From contig NC_013959.1 of NCBI RefSeq assembly GCF_000025705.1, forward strand, positions 1,417,063-1,481,062: a stretch of DNA of 64,000 nt, in the 5' to 3' direction. Under the pieces are notes generated by a model. That model made no database searches. It saw nothing but the letters and a program-made list of their open reading frames with translations, and had not been told where the DNA came from. Positions 8,737 to 19,062 of the stretch are shown here, piece by piece; position 1 is the stretch's first letter; each line of letters opens with the position of its first letter. A program made the translations under genes and the position numbers. This DNA comes from Sideroxydans lithotrophicus ES-1. GTDB taxonomy: Bacteria; Pseudomonadota; Gammaproteobacteria; Burkholderiales; Gallionellaceae.

Positions 8737-9554
8737 GTCTTGAGTGCCAACCAGAACTTGTAGGTTGGCGTGAGCGAGACGCGCTCTTTCAGCACATGAC
8801 AGCCGCTTGCGGCGACTTCGTTCAGTGTGGCCTGGTAGACTGCAGCCATGATCAAACCGGTGCATTGAGCTTTTCGATCCGCTTTGGGCAAGTGACCAAG
8901 CGCCTGCTGGTAGTAGCGCTGCGCGCGCTCGATCTGGAATGCCATCAGCTTCTGGAACCCTTCAGTCTCGCGTGCATTGAGGATATCCGCGGCGCTGACC
9001 CCGAATTGCTGCATCTCGTCCATCGGCAGGTAGATGCGGTTGCGTCGTGCATCTTCGCCCACATCGCGAATGATATTGGTGAGCTGGAGGGCGATGCCGA
9101 GATCGTGTGCGTATTTCAGCGTCTGGCGGTCGGTGTAGCCGAATATCTCCACTGACAGCAGCCCGACCACCGAGGCGACACGGTAGCAATACAGTTGCAG
9201 CGATTTGAAATCAGGGTAGCGCGGCTGGTCGAGATCCATTTCCATGCCGTCGATGATCTCCAGAAAATGTTCCTGAGCCAGATTGAATTGCCTGACGATC
9301 GGGCTCAGTGCCTGAGTGACTGGATGCTGCGGCTTGCCTGAATAGACGGCGACGACCTCGTTGCGCCACCAGTTGAGGGTAGTACGGGCCACGCTGGCAT
9401 CGGAACACTCATCCACCACGTCGTCCACTTCGCGGCAGAAAGCATACAGCGCGGTGATGGCGCGGCGCTTGTCCCGGGGCAGGAAGCGGAAACTGTTGTA
9501 GAAACTGGAACCGCTGGAAGCGGCCTTGTCTTGGCAGTATTCGTCGGGAGTCAT
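8721..9554 (-). CDS. hpnD: Presqualene diphosphate synthase HpnD
   Basis: Squalene/phytoene-synthase family enzyme that condenses two farnesyl diphosphates to presqualene diphosphate. About 277 residues. The first aspartate-rich motif is AFCREVDDVVDEC and the second is QLTNIIRDVGEDARRNRIYLP, both intact. Start at ATG 9554 begins MTPDEYCQDKAASSGSSFYNSF, the usual HpnD N-terminus. It follows hpnC with a 1-base gap and overlaps hpnE. Confidence 0.93.
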   Translation of the reverse strand: MTPDEYCQDKAASSGSSFYNSFRFLPRDKRRAITALYAFCREVDDVVDECSDASVARTTLNWWRNEVVAVYSGKPQHPVTQALSPIVRQFNLAQEHFLEIIDGMEMDLDQPRYPDFKSLQLYCYRVASVVGLLSVEIFGYTDRQTLKYAHDLGIALQLTNIIRDVGEDARRNRIYLPMDEMQQFGVSAADILNARETEGFQKLMAFQIERAQRYYQQALGHLPKADRKAQCTGLIMAAVYQATLNEVAASGCHVLKERVSLTPTYKFWLALKTWLRN

Positions 9555-9555
9555 G

Positions 9556-10371
9556 TCAGAAACGTAATGGTGCGCTTTTTGCCAGCATGATAACCCAGTC
9601 GAGCGGTCGCAGTACCGGGCGGTGGCGGAACATGTCGTAGTCGGCAGCTTCCAGCTTGTCGAGGATGCGCAGTCCGCCGGCAATGATCATGCGCATCTCC
9701 AGGCCGATGCGTCCCGTCAGTATCGAACCGAGCGGCGCCCCCTGCAGCATCAGCGCACGGGTACGGTCGACTTCGAATCTCATCAATGCGCGCCATGCGT
9801 CATTGGTTTGGCCTTGGGAAATTTGATCTTCGGTTACGCCGAACTGGGCCATTTCATCCTGCGGCAGATAGATGCGCCCGATGGCATGGTCCCTGGCCAC
9901 ATCCTGCCAGAAATTGATGAGTTGCAATGCCGTGCAAATGGCATCCGAGTAGGCGATGTTGACGGATGTGGCTTCCTCGTACAGATGCAGCAGCAAATTG
10001 CCGACGGGGTTGGCAGAACGGCGGCAATAATCGAGCAATTCGTCGTAATCGGAGTAGCGTTTTTTCACGACGTCCTGCGAGAAGGCATCGAGCAGGTCGC
10101 GAAATGGTTGCATCGGCAGCGCATGTTCCTTGATCTCGACCGCGAGACGCTTGAACAGCGGTAGTTGGGGCGTTTCATCCGCCGCGATGTGATTCAACTC
10201 ATCGCGGAAATCGTTAAGCTGTTGCAGACGTTCTTCGTTCGTCAGATCGCCCTCATCGGCGATGTCATCGGCAGCGCGGGCAAAATGGTAGAACGCCGCC
10301 ACCGGCTGGCGTAGCCGGCGGGGCAATAGAATCGAGGCGACCGGGAAGTTCTCGTAGTGTTCAACAGGCAT
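9556..10371 (-). CDS. hpnC: Hydroxysqualene synthase HpnC
   Basis: Squalene/phytoene-synthase family member that turns presqualene diphosphate into hydroxysqualene. 271 residues. It begins MPVEHYENFPVASILLP, with the HpnC-type motifs HFARAADDIADEG and LINFWQDVARDHAIGRIYLP. Its ATG overlaps the prmB stop by one base, so translation is probably coupled. Together with hpnD and hpnE it makes squalene for hopanoids; no squalene-hopene cyclase is in the window. Confidence 0.93.
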   Translation of the reverse strand: MPVEHYENFPVASILLPRRLRQPVAAFYHFARAADDIADEGDLTNEERLQQLNDFRDELNHIAADETPQLPLFKRLAVEIKEHALPMQPFRDLLDAFSQDVVKKRYSDYDELLDYCRRSANPVGNLLLHLYEEATSVNIAYSDAICTALQLINFWQDVARDHAIGRIYLPQDEMAQFGVTEDQISQGQTNDAWRALMRFEVDRTRALMLQGAPLGSILTGRIGLEMRMIIAGGLRILDKLEAADYDMFRHRPVLRPLDWVIMLAKSAPLRF

Positions 10372-11276
10372 TACGAAAGGTCGTTCTTGTGCAGCAGGAA
10401 CACGAACTCATCACCCGCACTGACATCCAGCCAGGTGAAGGGCAGGTTAGGGAAGGCGGCTTCAAGCGCGTCGCGATTGTGGCCGATCTCGACGACCAGT
10501 ATGCCGTTGCTGGTGAGATGTTTTGCAGCGTGTTCGAGGATGACACGGGTCGCATCCAGTCCGTCTGTGCCGCTGCCCAGCGCCTGCTGGGGTTCGTATT
10601 TGTATTCCTGTGGCAGGGCGGCCACGGATGGTGCATCGACATAGGGAGGATTGCTGATGATGAGGTCGTACCGCTTGCCCTCGAGTTTGTCGAACATGTC
10701 GGATTCGATCAGGGAAATGCGCTCTTCCAGGTCGTAATCGGTCACGTTGTACTGGGCGACATCCAGCGCATCGGCAGACAGGTCGACGGCATCGACATGC
10801 GCATCGGGAAAGGCATGTGCGGCCAGAATGGCAAGACAGCCGCTGCCGGTACACATGTCCAGCACGTTATGGATGCGCTCGACATCGCTGATCCAGGGGG
10901 CGAGCTGTTCGCGCAACAACTCGGCGATGAACGAACGCGGTACGATGACGCGCTCGTCGACATAGAAGGACAGGTCGCCGAGCCATGCCTGATTGGTCAG
11001 GTAGGCGGCCGGGATGCGCTGTTCGGTGCGCCTTTCGATGATGTCGAGTACGTCGTAAATTTCGGATTGTGTCAGCCTGGCGTCGAGGAACGGATCCAGC
11101 CGGTCCAGCGGGAGATTCAGTGTGTGCAGGATCAGGTAAGCCGCTTCGTCGTAGGCGTTGGCGCTGCCGTGACCGAAGAACAGCTCGGCCTCGTTGAAGC
11201 GGCTGACCGCGAAGCGCAGGCAATCCCGGACTGTCTTGAGCGACGCGCTTGCTTCCGAATAGTGGTTGATATCCAT
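10371..11276 (-). CDS. prmB: Ribosomal protein uL3 glutamine methyltransferase
   Basis: SAM-dependent N5-glutamine methyltransferase acting on ribosomal protein L3. 301 residues. N-terminal helical substrate domain, then the PrmB-type VIVPRSFIAELL, SAM-binding VLDMCTGSGCLAILAA, acidic loop VDAVDLSADAL and the catalytic NPPYVD. PrmC would carry a different N-terminus and has less of the RSFIAE segment. It sits between dapE and hpnC in the same direction. Confidence 0.93.
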   Translation of the reverse strand: MDINHYSEASASLKTVRDCLRFAVSRFNEAELFFGHGSANAYDEAAYLILHTLNLPLDRLDPFLDARLTQSEIYDVLDIIERRTEQRIPAAYLTNQAWLGDLSFYVDERVIVPRSFIAELLREQLAPWISDVERIHNVLDMCTGSGCLAILAAHAFPDAHVDAVDLSADALDVAQYNVTDYDLEERISLIESDMFDKLEGKRYDLIISNPPYVDAPSVAALPQEYKYEPQQALGSGTDGLDATRVILEHAAKHLTSNGILVVEIGHNRDALEAAFPNLPFTWLDVSAGDEFVFLLHKNDLS

Positions 11277-11318
11277 TTGTATACCCTGTCAGCTAAATAG
11301 CGGTTTTCTTCAAATTCC

Positions 11319-12803
<1,485 letters not shown>

Positions 12804-12807
<4 letters not shown>

Positions 12808-13973
12808 TTGCCGGAATCCGGAACTTCGATATTGAGTTTGATAGCACCGAAATCTGCTGCAGATGCGGATTTGCCCTCTTGGTGGGCATTCGGGTCATAT
12901 GCCTTCATCTTGCTGGTTTGCGAGTAGTCGATCAGCGAGGCGAGGTTACTGGCCGAGTCGGCGTTGCGCAAGGCTTCTTCCTTGCTGATATGCCCGGATT
13001 TGAACAGTTTATACAGGGCTTGCTCGAAGGTCTGCGAACCCGGGGAGACGCTTTGCTCGATGGCATCGCGGATCTGGTCGATCTGGTCGCTCTTGATCAG
13101 GTCGGCGATGAGTGAAGAATTCAACAATACTTCCACCGCAGGCATCAGCTTGCCTTGGGCATTGCGGATCAGCCGCTGCGAGATGACTGCACGCAGGCAG
13201 AGCGACAAGTCGGACAGGATGCTGGGGCGGGCATCATAGGGGAAGAAGTTCACCATGCGGTTGAGCGCATGATAACTGTTGTTGGCATGCAGGGTGGACA
13301 GGCACAAGTGGCCGGTCTGGGCAAAGATCAGTGCATGCTTCAGTGTCTCGCGGTCGCGAATCTCGCCCACCATTAAGACATCCGGTGCTTCGCGCATGGC
13401 GCTGACCAGCGCGGTCTCGTAGCTGGTCGTATCCGTGCCGACTTCGCGCTGGTTAACGATGGACTTGCTATGGCGGAACATGTACTCCAGCGGATCCTCG
13501 ATGGTCAGGATATGGCCACTCTGGGTTTCGTTGCGGTGCTGGATCATGGCGGCCAGGGTGGTCGATTTTCCGGAACCCGTAGCGCCGACCATCAGCACCA
13601 GTCCGCGTTTTTCCATGACGAGCTCTTTGAGCACCAGCGGCAGGTGCAACTCCTCGACATTAAGTACATCGCCGCGCACATAGCGGATGACCACGGCGAC
13701 GCTGCTGCGCTGGCGGAACACGTTGACGCGGAAGTTGCCTACCCTGGGTACACGGAAGGAGAAGTTCATCTCCATATGCAACTCGAACTCGTTGATCTGT
13801 TGCTCGGTCATCATCTCGTAGGCGATGCGCTGGACAGTCTGCTCGTCGAGTATCTGTGCGTTCACCGGCATCACCACGCCATCGATCTTGATATTGATCG
13901 GTGCACCCACCGACAGGAACAGGTCGGATGCCTGCCTGTCAGCGGCGAGTTGCAGCAATGGCGTGATGATCAT
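12804..13973 (-). CDS. pilU: Twitching-motility ATPase PilU
   Basis: PilT/PilU-type hexameric ATPase that assists retraction of type IV pili at the cytoplasmic membrane. 389 residues. The N-terminal PAS-like domain (ASDLFLSVGAPINIKIDG) is followed by Walker A (GATGSGKSTT), Asp box (TIEDPLEYMFRH), Walker B (APDVLMVGEIRD) and His box (TGHLCLSTLHAN). The longer C-terminus and QREVGTDTTSYETAL favour PilU over PilT. No pilT accompanies it, and the neighbours are lysine biosynthesis genes. Confidence 0.9.
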
Positions 13974-14017
13974 GTGATTCTCCTTAAACAGTCGCTGGTC
14001 GATCCCTGCAAAATAGC

Positions 14018-14839
14018 CTAGATGCCTCTCAGCAGTTCATTGATGCCCACTTTGCCCAAGGTCTTTGCATCCACTTTCTTCACGATCACGGCACAGTACA
14101 GGCTGTACTTGCCATCGCTGGAAGGCAGACTGCCGCTGACTACCACAGAGCCGGCAGGAACACGACCATAATGAACTTCGCCGGTCTCGCGGTCATAGAT
14201 CTTGGTGCTCTGGCCGATGAACACGCCCATCGAGATAACGGAGCCTTCTTCCACGATCACGCCTTCGACGACTTCCGAGCGTGCGCCGATGAAGCAGTTG
14301 TCCTCGATGATGGTGGGGTTGGCCTGCACCGGTTCCAGCACGCCGCCGATGCCGACGCCGCCGGAGAGATGCACGTTCTTGCCGATCTGTGCGCAGGAGC
14401 CGACGGTAGCCCAGGTGTCGACCATGGTGCCTTCATCGACATAACCGCCGATGTTCACATAGGAAGGCATCAGTACCACGTTCTTGGCGATGTAGGCGCC
14501 GCGGCGTGCGGCAGCCGGAGGCACCACACGGAAGCCGCCTTCGCGGAATTCCTTGGAGTTGTAGTCGGCGAACTTGGATGGCACCTTGTCGAAATAGTTG
14601 GTGAAGCCGCCCTTGATGAAGGCGTTGTCCTCGATGCGGAAAGATAGCAGCACTGCTTTCTTCACCCACTGATGGGTGACCCATTGGCCGTCGAGCTTCT
14701 CTGCCACGCGCAGTTTGCCCTGGTCGAGATATTCGATGACGGTGTTGATGGTCTCTTTCAGTTGCGCATCAACGTTGCGCGGGGTGATCTCGGCACGTCG
14801 TTCAAAGGCTTCTTCGATGATGGCTTGCAATTGCGGCAT
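14018..14839 (-). CDS. dapD: Tetrahydrodipicolinate N-succinyltransferase
   Basis: Left-handed beta-helix acyltransferase that uses succinyl-CoA on tetrahydrodipicolinate in the succinylase route to diaminopimelate. 273 residues. Helical N-terminal domain, then hexapeptide repeats with [34 protein letters not shown] (shown to identify; key segment GGVLEPVQA). It is 8 bases from dapC. Confidence 0.95.
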   Translation of the reverse strand: MPQLQAIIEEAFERRAEITPRNVDAQLKETINTVIEYLDQGKLRVAEKLDGQWVTHQWVKKAVLLSFRIEDNAFIKGGFTNYFDKVPSKFADYNSKEFREGGFRVVPPAAARRGAYIAKNVVLMPSYVNIGGYVDEGTMVDTWATVGSCAQIGKNVHLSGGVGIGGVLEPVQANPTIIEDNCFIGARSEVVEGVIVEEGSVISMGVFIGQSTKIYDRETGEVHYGRVPAGSVVVSGSLPSSDGKYSLYCAVIVKKVDAKTLGKVGINELLRGI

Positions 14840-14847
14840 GTTTTTTC

Positions 14848-16041
14848 CTAACGTAGTTTTTGGGTGAATTCGGCGATGCGTCGTGCTGCTTCCAGCGTCT
14901 CGTCCAGATTGGCGACCAGCGCCAGGCGGATGAAATTCGCACCGGGATTGACCCCTTGTGCTTCGCGGGCAAGATAACTTCCTGGCAACACCGACACATT
15001 ATAGTCGCGGTATAGCTGTTGCGCGTAGGCAGTATCATCGATAGGGGTCCTGAGCCAGAGATAGAAGCCAGCATCCGGTTTGGAGACTGGCAGTGCCGGG
15101 GCAAGCAGCGCGATAACCTTGGCGAATTTCTCCGCATAGAGTCGGCGGTTCTCCGCGACGTGTTTCTCGTCTTTCCATGCGGCGATGCTGGCGGACTGGA
15201 TCGCCGGATTCATTGCGCATCCATGATAGGTCCGGTAAAGAGCGAATCTTTCCAGAATCCCGGCATCGCCTGCAACGAAGCCGGAACGCATGCCCGGCAC
15301 ATTGGAGCGCTTGGACAGGCTGGAGAACACCACCAGGTTCCTGTAATCGCTACGTCCCAGCAGTTGTGCGGCTTGCAAGGCACCCAGCGGTTTGTCTTCG
15401 CCGAAATATATCTCGGAATAGCACTCGTCTGCGGCAATGATGAAACCATGGCGGTCGCTCATCTCAAACAACGCCCGCCATTCTGTCAGCGGCATTACCC
15501 GGCCATTCGGGTTGCCGGGAGAGCAGACATAGATCAACTGGGTGCGCTGCCAGACTTCATCTGACAGTTGCTGGAAATTAAGCGCGAAGTCGTCTTCCGG
15601 CAAGGTGTTGAGGAAGTGGGGTGTCGCACCGGCAAGGTATGCCGCACCTTCATATATCTGATAAAAGGGATTAGGACAAACTGCGACCGGAGCCGCTTTG
15701 CTGCGGTCGATCACCGCCTGTGCAAAGGCGAACAATGCCTCCCGGCTGCCGTTTACCGGCAGGACTTGCGTCTTGGCATCCGGCGACGGAATGTCGTAAC
15801 GGGAGGTTAGCCAGGTGGCGATCGTGTCGCGTAAAGTCTCGCTGCCCACGGTTGTGGGATAATTCGCCAGCCCATCCAGCCCTGAGACCAGCGCGTCTTT
15901 GATGAACTGCGGTGTGGCGTGTTTGGGCTCACCTATGTGAAGGCTGATCGGTTTGAATGCTGCATTCGGCGAAGTTGCACCGAATAATCCGGCTAGCTTT
16001 TGGAATGGGTAGGGCTGAAGGAGCTGCAGATCCGGATTCAT
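14848..16041 (-). CDS. dapC: Succinyldiaminopimelate aminotransferase
   Basis: PLP-dependent fold-type I aminotransferase giving N-succinyl-LL-diaminopimelate. About 397 residues. The N-terminus [16 protein letters not shown] is typical of proteobacterial DapC; substrate and cofactor motifs include [28 protein letters not shown] and the PLP-lysine region [17 protein letters not shown]. An in-frame ATG at 16077 would overlap the divergent permease gene, so the later start was preferred, although no good ribosome site is visible for either. Confidence 0.9.
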   Translation of the reverse strand: MNPDLQLLQPYPFQKLAGLFGATSPNAAFKPISLHIGEPKHATPQFIKDALVSGLDGLANYPTTVGSETLRDTIATWLTSRYDIPSPDAKTQVLPVNGSREALFAFAQAVIDRSKAAPVAVCPNPFYQIYEGAAYLAGATPHFLNTLPEDDFALNFQQLSDEVWQRTQLIYVCSPGNPNGRVMPLTEWRALFEMSDRHGFIIAADECYSEIYFGEDKPLGALQAAQLLGRSDYRNLVVFSSLSKRSNVPGMRSGFVAGDAGILERFALYRTYHGCAMNPAIQSASIAAWKDEKHVAENRRLYAEKFAKVIALLAPALPVSKPDAGFYLWLRTPIDDTAYAQQLYRDYNVSVLPGSYLAREAQGVNPGANFIRLALVANLDETLEAARRIAEFTQKLR

Positions 16042-16111
16042 TTTTTGCAGTTGATCAATGGCGAAAACGTTAGGCATTATAAGGGGCGTGCTGGTGCCAG
16101 CAAAACAAAAT

Positions 16112-16981
16112 ATGCTGCCGGTCATCGGAGTATTGAGCGGCGCATTGGTCTGGGGCCTGATCTGGTATCCCTATCGTATGTTGCAGGACGCAGGTTTGTC
16201 CGGCGCGATGGCAACGCTCATCAGCTACCTGTGGGCGATGGTTTGCGGGGCATTCATGCTGCCGCGAGTGTGGCGCGAGCGTGGTGACTTCGGTTGGTGG
16301 GGAGTATTGCTGGTATTGAGTGCAGGATGGGCGAATCTCGGTTACGTGCTGGGGATGCTGCATGGCGAAGTGATGCGGGTTCTGCTGTTGTTCTACCTCG
16401 CTCCGGTGTGGACTATCCTGTTTTCGTTCTGGATGCTGGGCGAGCGTCTTAATCGTTATGGTTATCTTATTCTTGCCTTGTCCTTGTGCGGAGCGTTGGT
16501 CATGCTGTGGAAGCCTGACTTGGGATTGCCATTCCCTCAAAACATCTCCGAATGGCTGGGGCTTTCCGCAGGAATGGGTTTCGCACTTTCCAATGTCACT
16601 TCGCGGCGAGCAACGCATCTTTCCGTGGAAGCAAAATCTTTCAGTCTGTGGCTGGGCACGGCTGGGCTGACTTTGCCGTTCCTGATGTGGCAGGGTGGAG
16701 CGGCTGGACAGTTATTGGCGATTTCCATGCAATCCTGGGTCGTACTGGCAATAATAGGGGGGGTAATCTGTGCGACCAGTTTTGCCGTGCAATATGGCGT
16801 CACACACCTAACGGCAAACAGGGCCGTGGTGCTTTTTCTTTTCGAGTTGGTGTTTGCCTCCGTTTCGTCGTATTTCCTTGCCAATGAAGCGATGGATGTG
16901 CGGGATATCATCGGTGCCGTATTGATCGTTTCTGCAAGTTTGCTTTCAGGGAAATTGTATTCGGACAAGAGCTTGGGTTAG
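16112..16981 (+). CDS. EamA/DMT-family permease
   Basis: An integral membrane protein of about 289 residues with roughly ten hydrophobic segments in two halves, matching the drug/metabolite transporter superfamily (two EamA repeats). The first half has FYLAPVWTILFSFWMLGERLN and the second LFLFELVFASVSSYFLANEAMD, the repeated glutamate-containing ends of helix 4/9. The substrate cannot be predicted. An earlier ATG at 16058 is possible but would run into the region upstream of dapC. Neither start has a clear ribosome site. Confidence 0.8.
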   Translation: MLPVIGVLSGALVWGLIWYPYRMLQDAGLSGAMATLISYLWAMVCGAFMLPRVWRERGDFGWWGVLLVLSAGWANLGYVLGMLHGEVMRVLLLFYLAPVWTILFSFWMLGERLNRYGYLILALSLCGALVMLWKPDLGLPFPQNISEWLGLSAGMGFALSNVTSRRATHLSVEAKSFSLWLGTAGLTLPFLMWQGGAAGQLLAISMQSWVVLAIIGGVICATSFAVQYGVTHLTANRAVVLFLFELVFASVSSYFLANEAMDVRDIIGAVLIVSASLLSGKLYSDKSLG

Positions 16982-17043
16982 ACTGCGGCAGGCCCATTTC
17001 GCCGTGATCATGGATAAGGTGAAATTGCGAGGATTTTCCGGAT

Positions 17044-17967
17044 ATGAAAAATAAAGATAGCCCTTCGCCTGCTGAGATCGATGAGTTGTTTAACAACAAC
17101 GACCCACAAATCGTATGGGCGAAGGTGGCCGACATCATCCGTCGCATGAGCCCTTCGTATGACTTCACTTTTGCCCAGTCGGTGTTCGATGATGTCCTGA
17201 GTTTGTTCAGGGGAGACTATCCTGGTTACGGCTCCATCAAAACTCTATATCACGATCTCCCTCACACTTTGGAGGTCTTGCTGTGCGGGGCGAGACTGAT
17301 GCATGGGGTGCATGTTTCGGGCGATCATCTGAATGATGACGAGATCACTTTGATCCTGCTTGCCATCATGATGCACGATGTCGGTTATGCGCAGCTCAAG
17401 GAAAAAGAGAGCGGAACAGGCGCTCAGTATACTCAGACCCATGTTCAACGCGGCATCGAATTCATGCGACGATATTTCAACGAACGCCAATTGCCTGCTG
17501 ACATCGCACTTGCTGCGACCAATTTGATACTGGGTACCGAGCACAATCGTCCGTTCATGGGCATCGACTTCAACGATGAAAGGTCGCTTCTATTGGCCAG
17601 AATTGTTGCCACTGCCGATATTACCGGCCAGATGGCAGACAGGATCTATCTGGAAAAACTGCTCTTCCTGTATCTGGAGTTCAGGGAAGCGCACTTTGGC
17701 AGTTATCAGAGCATGTATGATTTGTTGAGTCAGACCAATAGGTTCTACGAAACCACGCGTGAAAAGCTGGACGGGGCGCTGGGCGGCATTTACAAGAAAT
17801 TCAAGTACCATTTCAAGGATGTGATGGGTGTCGATAATAATTACTATCTCGAATCGATAGAGAAGAACATGGATTATCTATCGAGGATCGTTGCACATAG
17901 CGAGGAAGAGCTCCTCACCATGCTGAAACGCAATGGGGTAGTCGAGAAAACCCGCAAACTTGCATAA
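17044..17967 (+). CDS. HD-domain protein, PDE-like
   Basis: A 307-residue cytoplasmic protein. The metal-binding HD signature is clear: YHDLPHTLEVLL, then IMMHDVGYAQ, then a later histidine (GTEHNRP) and aspartate (VATADITGQMADR). The YHxxxH start resembles class I cyclic-nucleotide phosphodiesterases rather than the HD-GYP group, and no GYP motif is seen. It may hydrolyse a nucleotide second messenger. It stands alone, 62 bases after the permease, before the electron-conduit operon. Confidence 0.75.
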   Translation: MKNKDSPSPAEIDELFNNNDPQIVWAKVADIIRRMSPSYDFTFAQSVFDDVLSLFRGDYPGYGSIKTLYHDLPHTLEVLLCGARLMHGVHVSGDHLNDDEITLILLAIMMHDVGYAQLKEKESGTGAQYTQTHVQRGIEFMRRYFNERQLPADIALAATNLILGTEHNRPFMGIDFNDERSLLLARIVATADITGQMADRIYLEKLLFLYLEFREAHFGSYQSMYDLLSQTNRFYETTREKLDGALGGIYKKFKYHFKDVMGVDNNYYLESIEKNMDYLSRIVAHSEEELLTMLKRNGVVEKTRKLA

Positions 17968-18047
17968 CTTCAAGCTGTACTTGCGCTTAGCCAGTTGCTC
18001 GGAGACTAACGTGTTGTTAATTCGATGAATAATAAGCAAGCAGCGCC

Positions 18048-18078
18048 TTTACACGACAAATTTGTTTATGTTTATAAT
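18048..18078 (+). promoter_or_regulatory. Candidate promoter of the multiheme operon
   Basis: TTTACA (18048-18053) and TATAAT (18073-18078) are separated by 19 bases in an AT-rich stretch of the 189-base gap before the b-cytochrome gene. The -10 box is perfect but the spacer is long, so this is only a candidate. The leader would be about 70 bases. Confidence 0.4.
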
Positions 18079-18156
18079 GTTGACGTTAATTTAACGAGGG
18101 GAACAATCAGATCTTGCCGCCAGTAGTGGGCTTAGGGAGATTGTTCACAGGTGTAA

Positions 18157-19062
18157 ATGTCAACATTAGCAGCATCACAACCGCCAGTAGACAGGCGCAA
18201 GCAACAACGTACTTCCCCACCCAAAGATTATGGCTGGACACTATATATAATAGTGATCACCTTGTTGATGGCTGCGGGATTCTTTATCTCATATGACCAG
18301 CTATACAAGCCCGGCGACAATGTCGGTTACAACCTCGGGTTGGCTGGCGGGATAATGATGCTGACTCTGCTGATCTATCCCTTGCGCAAAAGGGTGGGCT
18401 TCATGCGGAACTGGAGCATCCTGCCAAAGTGGTTCAAATGGCATATGGCCTTCGGAATCCTTGGCCCGGCGCTCATCGTGTTCCATTCCACCTTTACTAT
18501 ACATTCGATCAATGCAGGCGTAGCGATGGCCTGCATGTTGCTGGTATCAGGGAGCGGAATCTTCGGGAGATTCTTCTACACCAAGATCCACAATGGACTT
18601 TACGGCAGGAAATCTTCGCTTGAGCAGATGCAGGCTAATTTGGAAAGCAAAGGTGATGTCAAATCCATACTGAACTTTGCCCCGGAGCTAGAGCAAAAGC
18701 TTTTGGATTTTCGCGATCAGGCAATGGCTTCCGCGAGACCTGGAAAGTTCGATCTACTGAATTTCATCAAATTGGGTATCCGGGCAAAATGGTATTCAAG
18801 GGTGTTTGTCAGAGAGTTGGAAGACGCAATGTATGCGGATGCCAATGCCAAGCAGTGGAACGAAGCGCAAATGAAGCGCTTGGACGAGCTCTTTTACCAG
18901 AACGAGAGGTTTATTCGGAACTATCTGCTGACTGTACGAGATCTCGCTCAATTTTCGACCTACGAAAAATTGTTTTCCCTGTGGCATATATTCCACGTAC
19001 CGCTGGTTTACATGCTGGTATTCAGCGCAATCTGGCATGTCATCGCTGTTCATAAATACTGA
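18157..19062 (+). CDS. Inner-membrane di-heme b-type cytochrome (predicted)
   Basis: A 301-residue membrane protein with about five hydrophobic helices (near 27-46, 57-76, 96-116, 119-140 and 278-298) and a basic cytoplasmic-type loop of about 130 residues. Histidines lie in two HX13H pairs: His96/His110 in the third helix and His280/His294 in the last. This is the classical spacing for two stacked b hemes shared by two helices. I infer a quinone-linked electron transfer subunit. Its stop overlaps the start of the 24-heme cytochrome (TGATG), so translation of the two is coupled. I do not recognise a named family. Confidence 0.7.
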   Translation: MSTLAASQPPVDRRKQQRTSPPKDYGWTLYIIVITLLMAAGFFISYDQLYKPGDNVGYNLGLAGGIMMLTLLIYPLRKRVGFMRNWSILPKWFKWHMAFGILGPALIVFHSTFTIHSINAGVAMACMLLVSGSGIFGRFFYTKIHNGLYGRKSSLEQMQANLESKGDVKSILNFAPELEQKLLDFRDQAMASARPGKFDLLNFIKLGIRAKWYSRVFVRELEDAMYADANAKQWNEAQMKRLDELFYQNERFIRNYLLTVRDLAQFSTYEKLFSLWHIFHVPLVYMLVFSAIWHVIAVHKY

